64,000 bases of DNA from Arsenicitalea aurantiaca (GTDB taxonomy: Bacteria; Pseudomonadota; Alphaproteobacteria; Rhizobiales; Devosiaceae), in the NCBI RefSeq assembly GCF_003994485.1, contig NZ_RZNJ01000001.1, positions 189,765-253,764 on the forward strand, written 5' to 3'. Position 1 is the first letter of the stretch. Each line of letters starts with the position of its first letter. The translations under genes were made by a program, and so were the position numbers. The notes beneath the pieces were generated by a model. It was given only the letters and a program-made list of their open reading frames with translations. It made no database searches and was not told the DNA's origin. Shown one piece after another: positions 51,465 to 60,692 of the stretch.

Positions 51465-52901
51465 TTACGACGAGCCGGCGCCGTCCTGGCGGACGAAGGC
51501 GATGCGCAGCATGTTGGTGGCCCCGGGGGTGCCCAGCGGCACGCCGGCGGTGATGGCGATGCGGTCGCCCGGACGGGCAAAGCCCTCCTGATAGGCGATG
51601 ACGCAGGCGCGATCGACCATGTCCTCGAGGCTGATCGCATCCTCGGTCTGGACGCAATGGACGCCCCAGACGAGCGACAGCCGGCGAATGGTGCGCTGGT
51701 TCGGCGAGAGCGCGAGGATGGGCTTGGAGGGTCGCTCGCGCGCCGCGCGGATGGCCGTGGAGCCCGACGAGGTGTAGGTGACGATGGCGGCCAGATCGAG
51801 CGTCTCGGCGACCTGGCGCGTCGCGGCCGAGATGGCGTCGGCGGCCGTCGCCTCGGGCTCGGTCGCCTGGGAGCGGATGATGGTGCGGTAGTTGACGTCG
51901 TTCTCGACGGCGACCGCGACCTTGTTCATGGTCGCAACGGCTTCGATCGGATACTGGCCCGACGCCGACTCTGCCGAGAGCATGATGGCGTCGGCCCCTT
52001 CGAAGACCGCGATCGACACGTCCGAGACCTCGGCGCGGGTCGGGACCGGGGCGCTGATCATCGATTCGAGCATCTGGGTGGCGACGACCACCGGCTTGCC
52101 ATAGCGCCGGGCCACGCGGATCATGCGCTTTTGCAGGCCCGGGACGGTTTCGAGCGGCAGCTCGACCCCGAGGTCGCCACGCGCGATCATGAAGGCGTCG
52201 CAGAGCTTGATGATTTCCTCGAGCCGCTCGATGGCCTGGGGCTTTTCGATCTTGGCCATGACGCCGGCCCGGCCCTGAACGATCTTGCGGACGTCGATGA
52301 TGTCCTCGGGGCGCTGCACGAAGCTGAGCGCAATCCAGTCGGCATCGTTCTCGAGGGCCTTCAAAAGGTCGGCGCTGTCCTTTTCGGTCAGCGCGCCGAC
52401 CGGCAGCAGGGTATCGGGCAGCGACACGCCCTTCTTGTCGGAAAGCTTGCCGCCATGCACCACGCTCGTCTCGATGGCGCCGCCGCCGACGCGGGTGGCG
52501 CGCAGCTCGATCTTGCCGTCGTCGAGCAGCAGCCGATCGCCGACATTGACCGCCTCGATGATCTCGGGATGGGGCAGGTGGACGCGGGTGAGCCCGCCCG
52601 GGGTGCGCTCTGAATCGAGGGTGAAGGTCTCCCCCGAGGTCAGCTGGACCGCGCCGCCCTCGAAGGTGCCGACGCGCAGCTTGGGGCCCTGAAGGTCGAC
52701 CAGAACGCCGAGGGGATGGCCGAGACTGGCCTCGACCCGGCGGATGCGCCGGACGGTCTCGGCGAGGAGCTCGTGGCTCGCATGGCTCATATTGATGCGG
52801 AACACATCGGCGCCGGCGCGGGCCAGCTCCTCGATGGTCTTCTCGTCATGGGAGGCGGGGCCCAGCGTGGCGAGGATCTTGACGCGGCGCATGCGTTTCA
52901 T
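51465..52901 (-). CDS. pyk: Pyruvate kinase
   Basis: 478 residues. The barrel and active-site segments are VKILATLGPASHDEKTIEELARAGADVFRINMSH, the B domain, and MAKIEKPQAIERLEEIIKLCDAFMIARGDLGVELP with the catalytic Lys and metal Glu/Asp. VVVATQMLESMI and EGADAIMLSAESASGQYP follow. It converts PEP and ADP to pyruvate and ATP. The start overlaps the DUF1036 stop by ATGA, so the two genes are co-transcribed. Confidence 0.95.
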   Translation of the reverse strand: MKRMRRVKILATLGPASHDEKTIEELARAGADVFRINMSHASHELLAETVRRIRRVEASLGHPLGVLVDLQGPKLRVGTFEGGAVQLTSGETFTLDSERTPGGLTRVHLPHPEIIEAVNVGDRLLLDDGKIELRATRVGGGAIETSVVHGGKLSDKKGVSLPDTLLPVGALTEKDSADLLKALENDADWIALSFVQRPEDIIDVRKIVQGRAGVMAKIEKPQAIERLEEIIKLCDAFMIARGDLGVELPLETVPGLQKRMIRVARRYGKPVVVATQMLESMISAPVPTRAEVSDVSIAVFEGADAIMLSAESASGQYPIEAVATMNKVAVAVENDVNYRTIIRSQATEPEATAADAISAATRQVAETLDLAAIVTYTSSGSTAIRAARERPSKPILALSPNQRTIRRLSLVWGVHCVQTEDAISLEDMVDRACVIAYQEGFARPGDRIAITAGVPLGTPGATNMLRIAFVRQDGAGSS

Positions 52902-53470
52902 GGGCTATCGGCACTTTCGGCTTCTTGGGATTGGGGATCGTCCGGATCGAGGGGCTCGCCATCGAGGATGTCGGCCTCGAGCCCATCCGGCTCGGCTGGC
53001 GTTGCGTTCGCTTCGGTCAGCTGCAGGGTCCAGTCGGTGCGGTTCTGAGTGTCGACCTCGAAGAAGCCGGTCCGCTCATAACCGCGCGCCAGACAGTCCT
53101 CCACCCCGAAGATGGTGAAGGTTTCGTCGCGCGTGCACATGAAGACAGAGCCGTCCCAGGCGCCGCCCCCGATGTCGTCGGCCACGAAGAGATAGAAAAA
53201 GCGCGAATTGAGATCACCCTGGAACACGGTGGCGCACTGGGTGGGCGGGGCGACCCACCAGCCCTCGGACTGCCAGCCGCGCTCGGCGCGGTAGCCCAGT
53301 GCGATCGAGACCGGGTTTGGCGTTTCGTTGCACACGCGCAAATCGGCCATGGCGGGGGTCGCGCCGGCGAACAGCCCTGCGGCCAGCATGCCGGCCAGGA
53401 TCAAACCATGACGCGAAATGAGCAAAGCCCTGCCAGAGATCATGAGAAATACGGTCCTCGTTGTGCGCAT
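52898..53470 (-). CDS. DUF1036 domain-containing exported protein
   Basis: 190 residues. A signal peptide (to ATPAMA, ~residue 42) is followed by the DUF1036 beta domain: LRVCNETPNPVSIALGYRAERGWQSEGWWVAPPTQC and FYLFVADDIGGGAWDGSVFMC. The C-terminus is acidic. Alternative starts are a TTG 18 nt upstream or an ATG at 53443. The conserved pairing with pyk suggests co-regulation, but the role is unknown. Confidence 0.82.
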   Translation of the reverse strand: MRTTRTVFLMISGRALLISRHGLILAGMLAAGLFAGATPAMADLRVCNETPNPVSIALGYRAERGWQSEGWWVAPPTQCATVFQGDLNSRFFYLFVADDIGGGAWDGSVFMCTRDETFTIFGVEDCLARGYERTGFFEVDTQNRTDWTLQLTEANATPAEPDGLEADILDGEPLDPDDPQSQEAESADSP

Positions 53471-53612
53471 AGGGTTGGAGTGTGTCAACCGCTAAACACC
53501 GGATTTGGCGGAAATGCGCTGAGGGGCGGGCGGGCGTGTGGATTGGCCCGATTCGGGCTTGAACGGCAGCGCCCCTTGGGCTTGAACGGGGCACGAGAAT
53601 CCGGAGACGTAA

Positions 53613-53879
53613 ATGGTAGATTCAGACAGCGTAGCGCAGGACCAGCTTCGCGCCTTCATCGAGCGCATCGAGCGCATGGAGGAGGAGAAGAAGGCGATCA
53701 GCGACGACATCAAGGAAATCTATGCCGAGGCCAAGGGCAATGGCTTCGACATCAAGGTGCTGCGCCAGATCGTGCGGATCCGCAAGCAGGACCACAATGA
53801 GCGCATGGAGCAGGAAGCCCTGCTCGAACTCTACATGTCCGCCCTGGGCATGGTCGCAGCGCCCCCCGACGAGGATTGA
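53613..53879 (+). CDS. gapR: GapR family nucleoid-associated protein (DUF2312)
   Basis: 88 residues. The whole chain fits Gap[51 protein letters not shown], a long helix and Lys/Arg-rich DNA-binding helices. In Caulobacter GapR tetramers encircle overtwisted DNA ahead of polymerases and aid replication and the cell cycle. Confidence 0.93.
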   Translation: MVDSDSVAQDQLRAFIERIERMEEEKKAISDDIKEIYAEAKGNGFDIKVLRQIVRIRKQDHNERMEQEALLELYMSALGMVAAPPDED

Positions 53880-53927
53880 GCGGGGCTCCCTGGCTTCGGA
53901 CAGAGAGGGGCGAAGGCTGAAAGATGG

Positions 53928-53950
53928 ATTGCCGGGACGGGCCCGGCAAT
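53928..53950. repeat. Palindromic repeat A, copy 1
   Basis: ATTGCCGGG-ACGGG-CCCGGCAAT, perfect 9-bp arms, followed by a G-rich run. Two near-identical copies are at 54427 and 54680. Such short intergenic palindromes are common in alphaproteobacterial genomes. Confidence 0.7.
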
Positions 53951-54041
53951 CAAGGGGGGAGGGCGTGGAGGTTTGACCCCCGGATGTTGCGAAGGCTGAG
54001 GCCACTGGCTTCGTCGATGCGCTGTCTCTTCGATCCCCGTC

Positions 54042-54064
54042 ACCACCGGGCTTGTCCGGGTGGT
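54042..54064. repeat. Palindromic repeat B, copy 1
   Basis: ACCACCGGG-CTTGT-CCGGGTGGT, nearly palindromic with one shifted base. The matching copy is at 54607. It lies just before the GIY-YIG gene. Confidence 0.6.
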
Positions 54065-54086
54065 CGAGCCGGGGCACGCTGGTGCC

Positions 54087-54380
54087 ATGAAGGGCTATGT
54101 CTACATCCTCGCGTCGGGTCGCAACGGGACGCTCTATGTGGGTGTCACGACCAATCCTTCACGGCGATGGTTCGAGCATCGTCATGCCCTGACCCCCGGC
54201 TTCACCAGCCGCTACGGCGTTCACCGGCTGGTCTGGCTGGAGGAGCATGACCTCGTCGTGTCGGCGATCCAGCGGGAAAAGACGATCAAGCACTATCCGC
54301 GGCAGTGGAAGATCAATCTGATCGAGGCGGTAAACCCCGACTGGTCGGATTTGCGCGGATGGCTGATGGATGCCGATTAG
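54087..54380 (+). CDS. GIY-YIG superfamily nuclease-like protein (UPF0213 type)
   Basis: 97 residues. A minimal GIY-YIG domain: GYVYILASGRNGTLYVGVTTNPSRRWFEHR, with the catalytic Tyr pair and Arg, and IQREKTIKHYPRQWKINLIE. Single-domain members are small and mostly uncharacterised. The gene is embedded among palindromic repeats A and B, which is often the case for genes that move or vary. Confidence 0.85.
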   Translation: MKGYVYILASGRNGTLYVGVTTNPSRRWFEHRHALTPGFTSRYGVHRLVWLEEHDLVVSAIQREKTIKHYPRQWKINLIEAVNPDWSDLRGWLMDAD

Positions 54381-54426
54381 CGCCGGCGCGGGTGATGGGG
54401 CGATGATCCTGCGCGGGAAGAGGTGG

Positions 54427-54449
54427 ATTGCCGGGACGAGCCCGGCAAT
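54427..54449. repeat. Palindromic repeat A, copy 2
   Basis: ATTGCCGGG-ACGAG-CCCGGCAAT, in a 397-bp stretch (54381-54777) without a gene that also holds copy 3 and repeat B copy 2. The 34 bp around copies 2 and 3 are almost identical. Confidence 0.75.
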
Positions 54450-54606
54450 GACGGGGGGACGGGCGGAGGTCTGGCGGTGAGGTGGTGCTGGGGTGAGCTT
54501 GGTGCGGCCCTGCTTTGGGTCGGGCCGTCTTTGCGCCTGCGTTCGTCGTCAGGCGCGTCCTTGCACCAGTTTCTCGATACCAAGCCCCAAGTCCCGCAAG
54601 TCCGTC

Positions 54607-54629
54607 ACCACCGGGCCTGTCCCGGTGGT
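54607..54629. repeat. Palindromic repeat B, copy 2
   Basis: ACCACCGGG-CCTGT-CCCGGTGGT with perfect 9-bp arms. It occurs in the same order relative to repeat A as copy 1. Confidence 0.7.
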
Positions 54630-54679
54630 CCAGCGGTAGGGCACGGAGGGGGCGATGGTTCTGAGCGGAGGAGAGGTGG

Positions 54680-54702
54680 ATTGCCGGGACGAGCCCGGCA
54701 AT
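54680..54702. repeat. Palindromic repeat A, copy 3
   Basis: Identical core to copy 2 (ATTGCCGGG-ACGAG-CCCGGCAAT), followed by the same GACGGGGGG run, 76 bp from the 3' end of dxs. Confidence 0.75.
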
Positions 54703-54777
54703 GACGGGGGGAGAGTGTGGTGGTTTGACGGTGAGGTAGTCCGGGAGCGGGGGCCCGACCCTTCGTGGCCGGCTAGC

Positions 54778-56715
54778 TCAGGTCGCGTCGCGGCTGGCGT
54801 TGAGGAGGCGCATGGCTTCGGCGTCGGTGCCGAGGGCGGAAAGGACCGTCGAGACGATGCCGGCGGGGTCGAGGCCCGCGGCGGCGTACATGTCGGCCTG
54901 GCTCGCCTGCTCGGTGAAGGTGTCGGGCATCATCAGCGGGCGGAAGCGGAGCTTGCCGTCGAGCAGCCCGTTGCGCGCAAGGAACACCGCGACATGGCTG
55001 CCGAAGCCGCCGATGCCGCCTTCTTCAACGGTCAGGAGAACCTCGTGCTCGCGCGCCAGCCGCGCGATCAACGCCTCGTCGAGCGGCTTCATGAAGCGCG
55101 CATCGGCGATGGTGGGGCTGAGCCCGAAGGCGGCAAGCTTTTCGGCGGCTGCGATCACGTCGCCGAGCCGGGTGCCATAGGAGAGGATGGCGACCGAGGA
55201 GCCCTCGCGCAGGATGCGGCCGCGGCCGATCTCGAGGGGCAGGCCCCGTTCGGGCATCTCGACGCCAAGCCCGTCGCCGCGCGGATAGCGGAAGGCGATC
55301 GGGCCTTCGTCATAGGCGGTGGCGGTGGCGACCATGTGCTTGAGCTCGGCCTCGTCGCCCGCAGCCATCAGCACCATGTTCGGGATGGCCCCGAGATAGG
55401 CCGCATCGTAGTTGCCGGCATGGGTGGGGCCATCGGCGCCGACATAGCCGGCGCGGTCAATCGCGAAGCGGACCGGCAGGTTCTGAATGGCGACGTCGTG
55501 CACGACCTGGTCGTAGGCGCGCTGCAGGAAGGTCGAGTAGATCGCGCAGAAGGGGCGCATGCCCTCGCAGGCGAGGCCCGCCGCAAAGGTGACCGCGTGC
55601 TGCTCGGCGATGCCGACATCGAAGATGCGGTTCGGGAAAAGCTCGCCGAACTTGTCGAGCCCGGTGCCGGACGGCATGGCGGCGGTGACGGCAACGACGC
55701 GCTCGTCCTCGCGGGCCTCCTGGATCAGGCTCGAGGCGAAGACCGACGTGTAGGAGGGCGCGTTGGACGGTGCCTTGGCCTGGGCGCCGGTGATGACGTT
55801 GAACTTGGAGACGCCGTGATATTTGTCGGCGGAATCCTCGGCGGGCGCGTAGCCCTTGCCCTTCTTGGTGATGACGTGGACGAGGATCGGACCGGTCTCG
55901 GCATCGCGCACGTTTTCGAGCACGGGCAGGAGATGATCCAGATTATGCCCGTCGATCGGGCCCACATAGTAGAAGCCGAGCTCTTCAAAGAGCGTGCCGC
56001 CCGTCCACCAGCCGCGGGCGAACTCCTCGGTCTTGCGCGCCTTGTCCTTGAGGAAGGGCGGCAGGAGGTCGGCGAGCTGCTTGGCGGTTTCGCGGATGCC
56101 GCGATAGGCGGGGCCGGAGACGAGCCGGGCGAGATAGGCGCTCATTGCGCCCGTGGGCGGGGCGATGGACATGTCGTTGTCGTTGAGGATGACGATGAGG
56201 CGCGCATTCATGGCGCCCGCATTGTTCATCGCCTCATAGGCCATGCCGGCGGACATGGCCCCATCGCCGATGACGGCGACGACATTGCGGCGCTTGCCCT
56301 GGAGATCGGAGCCGACCGCCATGCCGAGGCCGGCCGAAATGGAGGTGGAGGAGTGGCCCGCTCCGAACGGGTCGTAATCGCTCTCGGCGCGGCGGGTGAA
56401 GCCGGAAAGGCCATCGCGCTGGCGAAGGGTCCGGATGCGGGCGCGCCGACCGGTGAGGATCTTATGGGGATAGGCCTGGTGGCCGACATCCCAGATCAGC
56501 CGATCCCGGGGCGTATCGAAGACGGCGTGGATGGCAACGGAGAGCTCGACGACGCCGAGGCCGGCGCCCAGATGGCCGCCCGTGCAGGAGACGGCATCGA
56601 TGACTTCGACGCGAAGCTCATCGGCGAGCTGGCGGAGCTGGGCGCGGTCGAGCGTCTTGAGATCCGCTGGGGTGCTCACCGTATCGAGCAGTGGGGTCGA
56701 CGGCTTGTCTGTCAA
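54778..56715 (-). CDS. dxs: 1-deoxy-D-xylulose-5-phosphate synthase
   Basis: 645 residues from a TTG start at 56715 with AAAGGA upstream. The thiamine diphosphate site is [21 protein letters not shown] ... ILNDNDMSI. The transketolase Pyr domain holds [37 protein letters not shown], and the C-terminal domain [17 protein letters not shown]. It condenses pyruvate and glyceraldehyde-3-phosphate, the first step of the MEP isoprenoid pathway, which also feeds undecaprenyl carriers. Confidence 0.95.
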   Translation of the reverse strand: MTDKPSTPLLDTVSTPADLKTLDRAQLRQLADELRVEVIDAVSCTGGHLGAGLGVVELSVAIHAVFDTPRDRLIWDVGHQAYPHKILTGRRARIRTLRQRDGLSGFTRRAESDYDPFGAGHSSTSISAGLGMAVGSDLQGKRRNVVAVIGDGAMSAGMAYEAMNNAGAMNARLIVILNDNDMSIAPPTGAMSAYLARLVSGPAYRGIRETAKQLADLLPPFLKDKARKTEEFARGWWTGGTLFEELGFYYVGPIDGHNLDHLLPVLENVRDAETGPILVHVITKKGKGYAPAEDSADKYHGVSKFNVITGAQAKAPSNAPSYTSVFASSLIQEAREDERVVAVTAAMPSGTGLDKFGELFPNRIFDVGIAEQHAVTFAAGLACEGMRPFCAIYSTFLQRAYDQVVHDVAIQNLPVRFAIDRAGYVGADGPTHAGNYDAAYLGAIPNMVLMAAGDEAELKHMVATATAYDEGPIAFRYPRGDGLGVEMPERGLPLEIGRGRILREGSSVAILSYGTRLGDVIAAAEKLAAFGLSPTIADARFMKPLDEALIARLAREHEVLLTVEEGGIGGFGSHVAVFLARNGLLDGKLRFRPLMMPDTFTEQASQADMYAAAGLDPAGIVSTVLSALGTDAEAMRLLNASRDAT

Positions 56716-56791
56716 GAGCCGGTCCTTTGCCGAGCAGTTACCTGAACCCTCAGATTTAGAGGGGCCCGCCCGGCTTTGCAACCGCGCCGCC

Positions 56792-58618
56792 TCAACGGGC
56801 GGCGAGGATCATCGGAGTGTTGCGCTCGAACCGGTCGTAGACGGGGGCATTTGCCTCGGGTTCGAAATCGATCCGACCGGCGAGGGCGCCGAGTTCGGCA
56901 TCCCGGTCGACATAGCCTTCGGCGTCATAGCTGCCGGCATAGCGGGCGTCGGTCAGCGGCACGGGGCTGAAGAGGCTCTGCGCACCCGCATCGAGATCGG
57001 GGGCGACGAGATCGCCCTGGCGCTTGCCGAGGCGGGGTTCGGCGCTGCGGCTCGCGGCGACGGCGTTGAGCGCGGTCGTCATGCCGGCGGAGGCCGTGGC
57101 AGCGCCGGTGACGGCATTCCAGGTGGATTCAAAGAGGCCGCGAATGGTGTCGAGCGCGCCTTGGGCACCGCCTAGAGAGGCGGTCTCGATGGTCGCGTCC
57201 TCGGCGATGACTGCGGCCGCAGGGCTTTCGGCAGGGGCCGGGAAGCTTGCGGTGAAGGTCGCGGGCATGGAGGGCGCGCGTTTGGTTTCTGGAATGCTGG
57301 CGGTGGTGTCGCGGGAGAGGATCATCTCGAGGGCGCGACGGGCGCCGGGCTCGGATTCGATCTGCGGGACATAGGCGGTGACGAGCTGGGGCTCGGCGCG
57401 CGGGGTCATGTGGACGCGGGGCGCGGGGATCGGCGCCTGGTCGAGCGCGGCGATGGCGGAGATCGCGGTCTCGGTGGTTTCGGCGGCGGCAGGACGCGGC
57501 GCGGTGGCGAGCATCAGGCCCGCCGACTTGATCGCAGGGCGGGGCGCGGCGGGAAGGGCGGGCGCCTCGAGAGGCGCGCTCGGCTCGGTGCCGAAGGGCA
57601 GTTCGGCAGCGGCGGCGGTCGGCTCGGGCGCGCGGGCGGCGGGGCGGGCCATGGGGATCGGCGCATCGAGCGCGGCGACGGCGATGGTTGCGGTTTCGGG
57701 CTCGATATCGCGCGGAGCGGCGGGCACCGGGGGTGCTGCGGGGACGGCGGGAGCCGTGGCAATGGCAGCGGGAGCGGCGGGTGCGGCGGGCGCAGGCGAG
57801 CCGGAAGCGCGGGCAGCCGCGGTGGTCTGGGACTGATCCTGCCCACCGCCCGAGAAGAGATCCATCAGCGTGCGGCGGCCCGAAGCGGGCGCTTCGGCCA
57901 TAAGGGTGCGCTGGCCACCGGAGGCGGCGGCGCCGCAGGGGACCATGCGGCACTTTTCCCATTCGGCCTGGGCGTAGCGGCGGCCCTGCTCGGAGAGCAC
58001 CTTGCCGTCGGAGGGCAGGTGCAGGGTGCGCCCATCGGGGAAGATCTTTTCGAGCTGGGCGCGCGTCATGCGCGGCCAGGCGCGCACATTGCCGGTATCG
58101 AGGTGCACGAACGGGCTGCCTGAATTCGGATAATAGCCGACGCCGCCTACCTGGTAGCGCATGGCGACTTCGCGCAGTCGGGGCAGCGGCACGCCGGGAA
58201 TAAAGAAATCCATGGCCTGGCCACGGGTGTGCTGCGAGTTCTCGGCAACGCCCGAGGAGGAGGCGCGCAGCATGGCGTTGGTCGCAGGGGAACGATAGGC
58301 GGAGACGATGTGGACGGGCTGGGTGGCGCCCACTTCATTGTAGACCGCCCAGATCAGGTCAAAGAGGGCAGGGTCCATCTTGGCGGGCTCGTTGCGCCGC
58401 CAGTCACGAAGGAAATAATTGAGTTCGCCCAGCACTTTCTGGTCGAACCGGCCATTGCGCTTATAGGTGAAACGGGCCGTTTCCTTGGTGTGGGTGTAGT
58501 GGAGATAGAGGGTGCGATCGCCCGAATTGGCGCTTGCAGGGACCATCATTGCCGGGAGCAGGACGGTCAGACTGATCATGGCGGCTACGACGTGCCGCAA
58601 GAAGCGCTGCAACTGCAA
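56792..58618 (-). CDS. DUF882/M15-like (YcbK family) cell-wall protein with long Ala/Pro-rich tail
   Basis: About 608 residues. A signal-like N-terminus ([24 protein letters not shown]) is followed by a DUF882 domain (~30-210) with zinc-peptidase-like ligands in [16 protein letters not shown] and [17 protein letters not shown]. The remaining ~400 residues are low-complexity Ala/Pro/Glu, with the recurring pattern ALD-(Q)-APIP-x-x-R. The start is uncertain: TTG at 58618 or 58612, or ATG at 58579. Probably a periplasmic peptidoglycan-related peptidase. Confidence 0.8.
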   Translation of the reverse strand: MQLQRFLRHVVAAMISLTVLLPAMMVPASANSGDRTLYLHYTHTKETARFTYKRNGRFDQKVLGELNYFLRDWRRNEPAKMDPALFDLIWAVYNEVGATQPVHIVSAYRSPATNAMLRASSSGVAENSQHTRGQAMDFFIPGVPLPRLREVAMRYQVGGVGYYPNSGSPFVHLDTGNVRAWPRMTRAQLEKIFPDGRTLHLPSDGKVLSEQGRRYAQAEWEKCRMVPCGAAASGGQRTLMAEAPASGRRTLMDLFSGGGQDQSQTTAAARASGSPAPAAPAAPAAIATAPAVPAAPPVPAAPRDIEPETATIAVAALDAPIPMARPAARAPEPTAAAAELPFGTEPSAPLEAPALPAAPRPAIKSAGLMLATAPRPAAAETTETAISAIAALDQAPIPAPRVHMTPRAEPQLVTAYVPQIESEPGARRALEMILSRDTTASIPETKRAPSMPATFTASFPAPAESPAAAVIAEDATIETASLGGAQGALDTIRGLFESTWNAVTGAATASAGMTTALNAVAASRSAEPRLGKRQGDLVAPDLDAGAQSLFSPVPLTDARYAGSYDAEGYVDRDAELGALAGRIDFEPEANAPVYDRFERNTPMILAAR

Positions 58619-58835
58619 AACAAGTTCCCCACTACGCAAAACAAAGCCCGGAACGACGGGACGGGAGTAGAGGCTAGCGCCAAGTCCGGTAGAAATTGTT
58701 AACGCTAAAGCTCCATCCCCAGCCGCTTGCGGGCCTGCCCTCTGCCGACAAGAACTATGAAAAAAATCGGGCTGAACCAAGGCCGAAATATTAAGCGCCC
58801 GTAAACGCTGCTCTTCCTTCAGGCGGCGCGGCACG

Positions 58836-58866
58836 AAAAAGCCCGCTCCACCGGAGTGAAGCGGGC
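58836..58866 (-). terminator. Intrinsic terminator of the L,D-transpeptidase gene
   Basis: On the minus strand GCCCGCTTCAC / GTGGAGCGGGC with a TCCG loop is followed by TTTTT. It sits 28 bp after the stop at 58895. The rest of 58619-58894 shows no gene. Confidence 0.75.
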
Positions 58867-58894
58867 CCTTGAGGCGTGGCCGCGAATCGGAGGG

Positions 58895-60532
58895 CTAGAC
58901 GCCCATCAGTTCGATCAGCCGGGCATTGTGGCCGTAGACGTCGCCATAGGAGCGGATGGTGCCGTCCTCATCGACGCGCAGGGTGAAATAGGTGAGGTGC
59001 ACCGGGATGCGCGTCTCTGGGTTCACCCAGCGCTCGGAGGGGCCGAACATGCCCTGCAGCGACGCGCCGCTGATCCTGGGCTCATTGGCCATCAGCGCAT
59101 CGGCGAAGGCGAACGGGTCCTGAACGCGCACGCAGCCATGGCTGTAGGCGCGGAAGGAGCGCGAGAAGAGCGCCTTGGAGGGCGTGTCGTGGAGGTACAC
59201 GTCATGCTTGTTGGGGAAGAGGAACTTGATCTGCCCCAGGGCATTGCCGGCGCCGGGACGCTGGCGGATGCGGAAGGTGTTGATGCTGGTCGCGGACCAG
59301 TTGACCGAGCTGGCGTTGATCACCTGGCTGCCATAGAGCAGCTCCATGTTCTGGCTTGCGAGATAGCCCGGATTGGAAATCAGGCGCGGCCCGATCTCGT
59401 CGCGAGCGATCGAGGTCGGCACATTCCAGTAGGGATTGACGACGAGGTGCCGGATCATGTCCGAGAAGACCGGCGTCTGGTTCTTGGGCGTGCCGACGAC
59501 GACGCGGGTCTCGTAGGTCACCTCGTCGCCCGAGCGGATGGCGAGGCGGAACTCGGGGATATTGACCTGGACATGGAAGTCGCCGAATTCGCCCGGCGCC
59601 CAGCGCCAACGTTCGATATTGGCAAGAATGTCTTCCTTGCGGGTCGCGGTGCCGCCATTCAACGCAGCGACGGTCGCGGGGCCGGTGACGCCATCGGGCT
59701 GGAGCCCGAGGCTCTCCTGGAAGGCGAGGACGGCGTCCGAAAGCGCCTGATCGTAGAGGGTGTCGGAGGCCGCCGGCAGCGAGAGGCGCTCGCGCAGGGC
59801 CGGCACGCGCGGATCACTCATGCCGACGCGCAGGAGCGGGCCTTCGGGAATGGTAACCTGCCGATCCATGCTGCCATCGAGATAGCGGGCGAGCGCATCC
59901 TTGAGCTGGCGATATTCGCGATGGGTGGGCTCGACCGAAGCGAAGACGGTCTCGGGATCTTCCCCCGAGGAGATGCGCGAGAGCACATCGGCGGCATCGA
60001 TCCGGCGCGGCTGCAGGTCGAAATAGCCCGAGACGCTGGTCGGATCGATGCGACCGCCATGCAGGTGCTGGGCGTAGCGCACGACGGCAGCCGAGAACGC
60101 GGTCTCGAACGCAGCGAGCGCATCGGCATCGGCGCCTGCGGGCGGGGTGGCGATGGCGTCGGTCAGATAGTCCGAGGGGCGGAGGCCCTGGCGGTCCGCG
60201 GCGCGGAAAGCCGCGACCACGGCCTCGGCGGTGGGGGAGAAGACGGGTGCGCCTGTCGGGCTCTCGGTCAGCCAGAGCGGCTCGAAGCCACGTTCGCCAT
60301 AGGAGAAATAGAGCTTCTGGGCTTCGCGCCAGGCGCGGGTGTCGCGCGGGGCGGCGTTGTAGTCCTCCGCGAGCGCGGTGCGGATGATGCCGGCGAGATC
60401 GCTCTTGGGTGGAGCGATGACGACGCGCGTGACCTCCGTGCCGTCGATCATGGCGACCTGCTGGGCGGATGCGGCCTGGGGCAGGGCGAGAATGGCGAAA
60501 CCGGCGAGCAGGCAGGCGGAGAGCGTTTTCAT
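58895..60532 (-). CDS. L,D-transpeptidase family protein (YcbB/LdtD-like architecture)
   Basis: 545 residues. Signal peptide (MKTLSACLLAGFAILALPQAASA), an N-terminal scaffold region, a peptidoglycan-binding PG_binding_1 domain (~265-330, DPRVPALRERLSLP, AVLAFQESLGLQPDGVTGPATVAALN), and a YkuD catalytic domain (~355-520). The active-site Cys is in FRAYSHGCVRVQDPF. The enzyme forms 3-3 crosslinks in peptidoglycan or attaches proteins to it. GGAGCC lies just before the ATG at 60532. Own terminator downstream. Confidence 0.92.
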   Translation of the reverse strand: MKTLSACLLAGFAILALPQAASAQQVAMIDGTEVTRVVIAPPKSDLAGIIRTALAEDYNAAPRDTRAWREAQKLYFSYGERGFEPLWLTESPTGAPVFSPTAEAVVAAFRAADRQGLRPSDYLTDAIATPPAGADADALAAFETAFSAAVVRYAQHLHGGRIDPTSVSGYFDLQPRRIDAADVLSRISSGEDPETVFASVEPTHREYRQLKDALARYLDGSMDRQVTIPEGPLLRVGMSDPRVPALRERLSLPAASDTLYDQALSDAVLAFQESLGLQPDGVTGPATVAALNGGTATRKEDILANIERWRWAPGEFGDFHVQVNIPEFRLAIRSGDEVTYETRVVVGTPKNQTPVFSDMIRHLVVNPYWNVPTSIARDEIGPRLISNPGYLASQNMELLYGSQVINASSVNWSATSINTFRIRQRPGAGNALGQIKFLFPNKHDVYLHDTPSKALFSRSFRAYSHGCVRVQDPFAFADALMANEPRISGASLQGMFGPSERWVNPETRIPVHLTYFTLRVDEDGTIRSYGDVYGHNARLIELMGV

Positions 60533-60692
60533 GGAGGCTCCAACGACGACGTTTCGCGGCGCAGCGGGGGCAGGAACGCGGCGCAAATGCGGATTGATTT
60601 CGATTAACGCACAAATCTTAACGCTGACAATTGCTCGCGTTTTTGTGAGCAGGGCTTGTGACGTTCCTGCAACGGGGCGCGCGGGCGCGGGG

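Noticed and set aside
58619-58834. Upstream part of the open frame of the DUF882 gene
   Set aside because: It runs across the transpeptidase terminator region and lacks family similarity; a start near 58618 gives a proper signal peptide.
60604-60621. Two TTAA near the transpeptidase start as a CtrA site
   Set aside because: The spacing is 10 bp, not 7.
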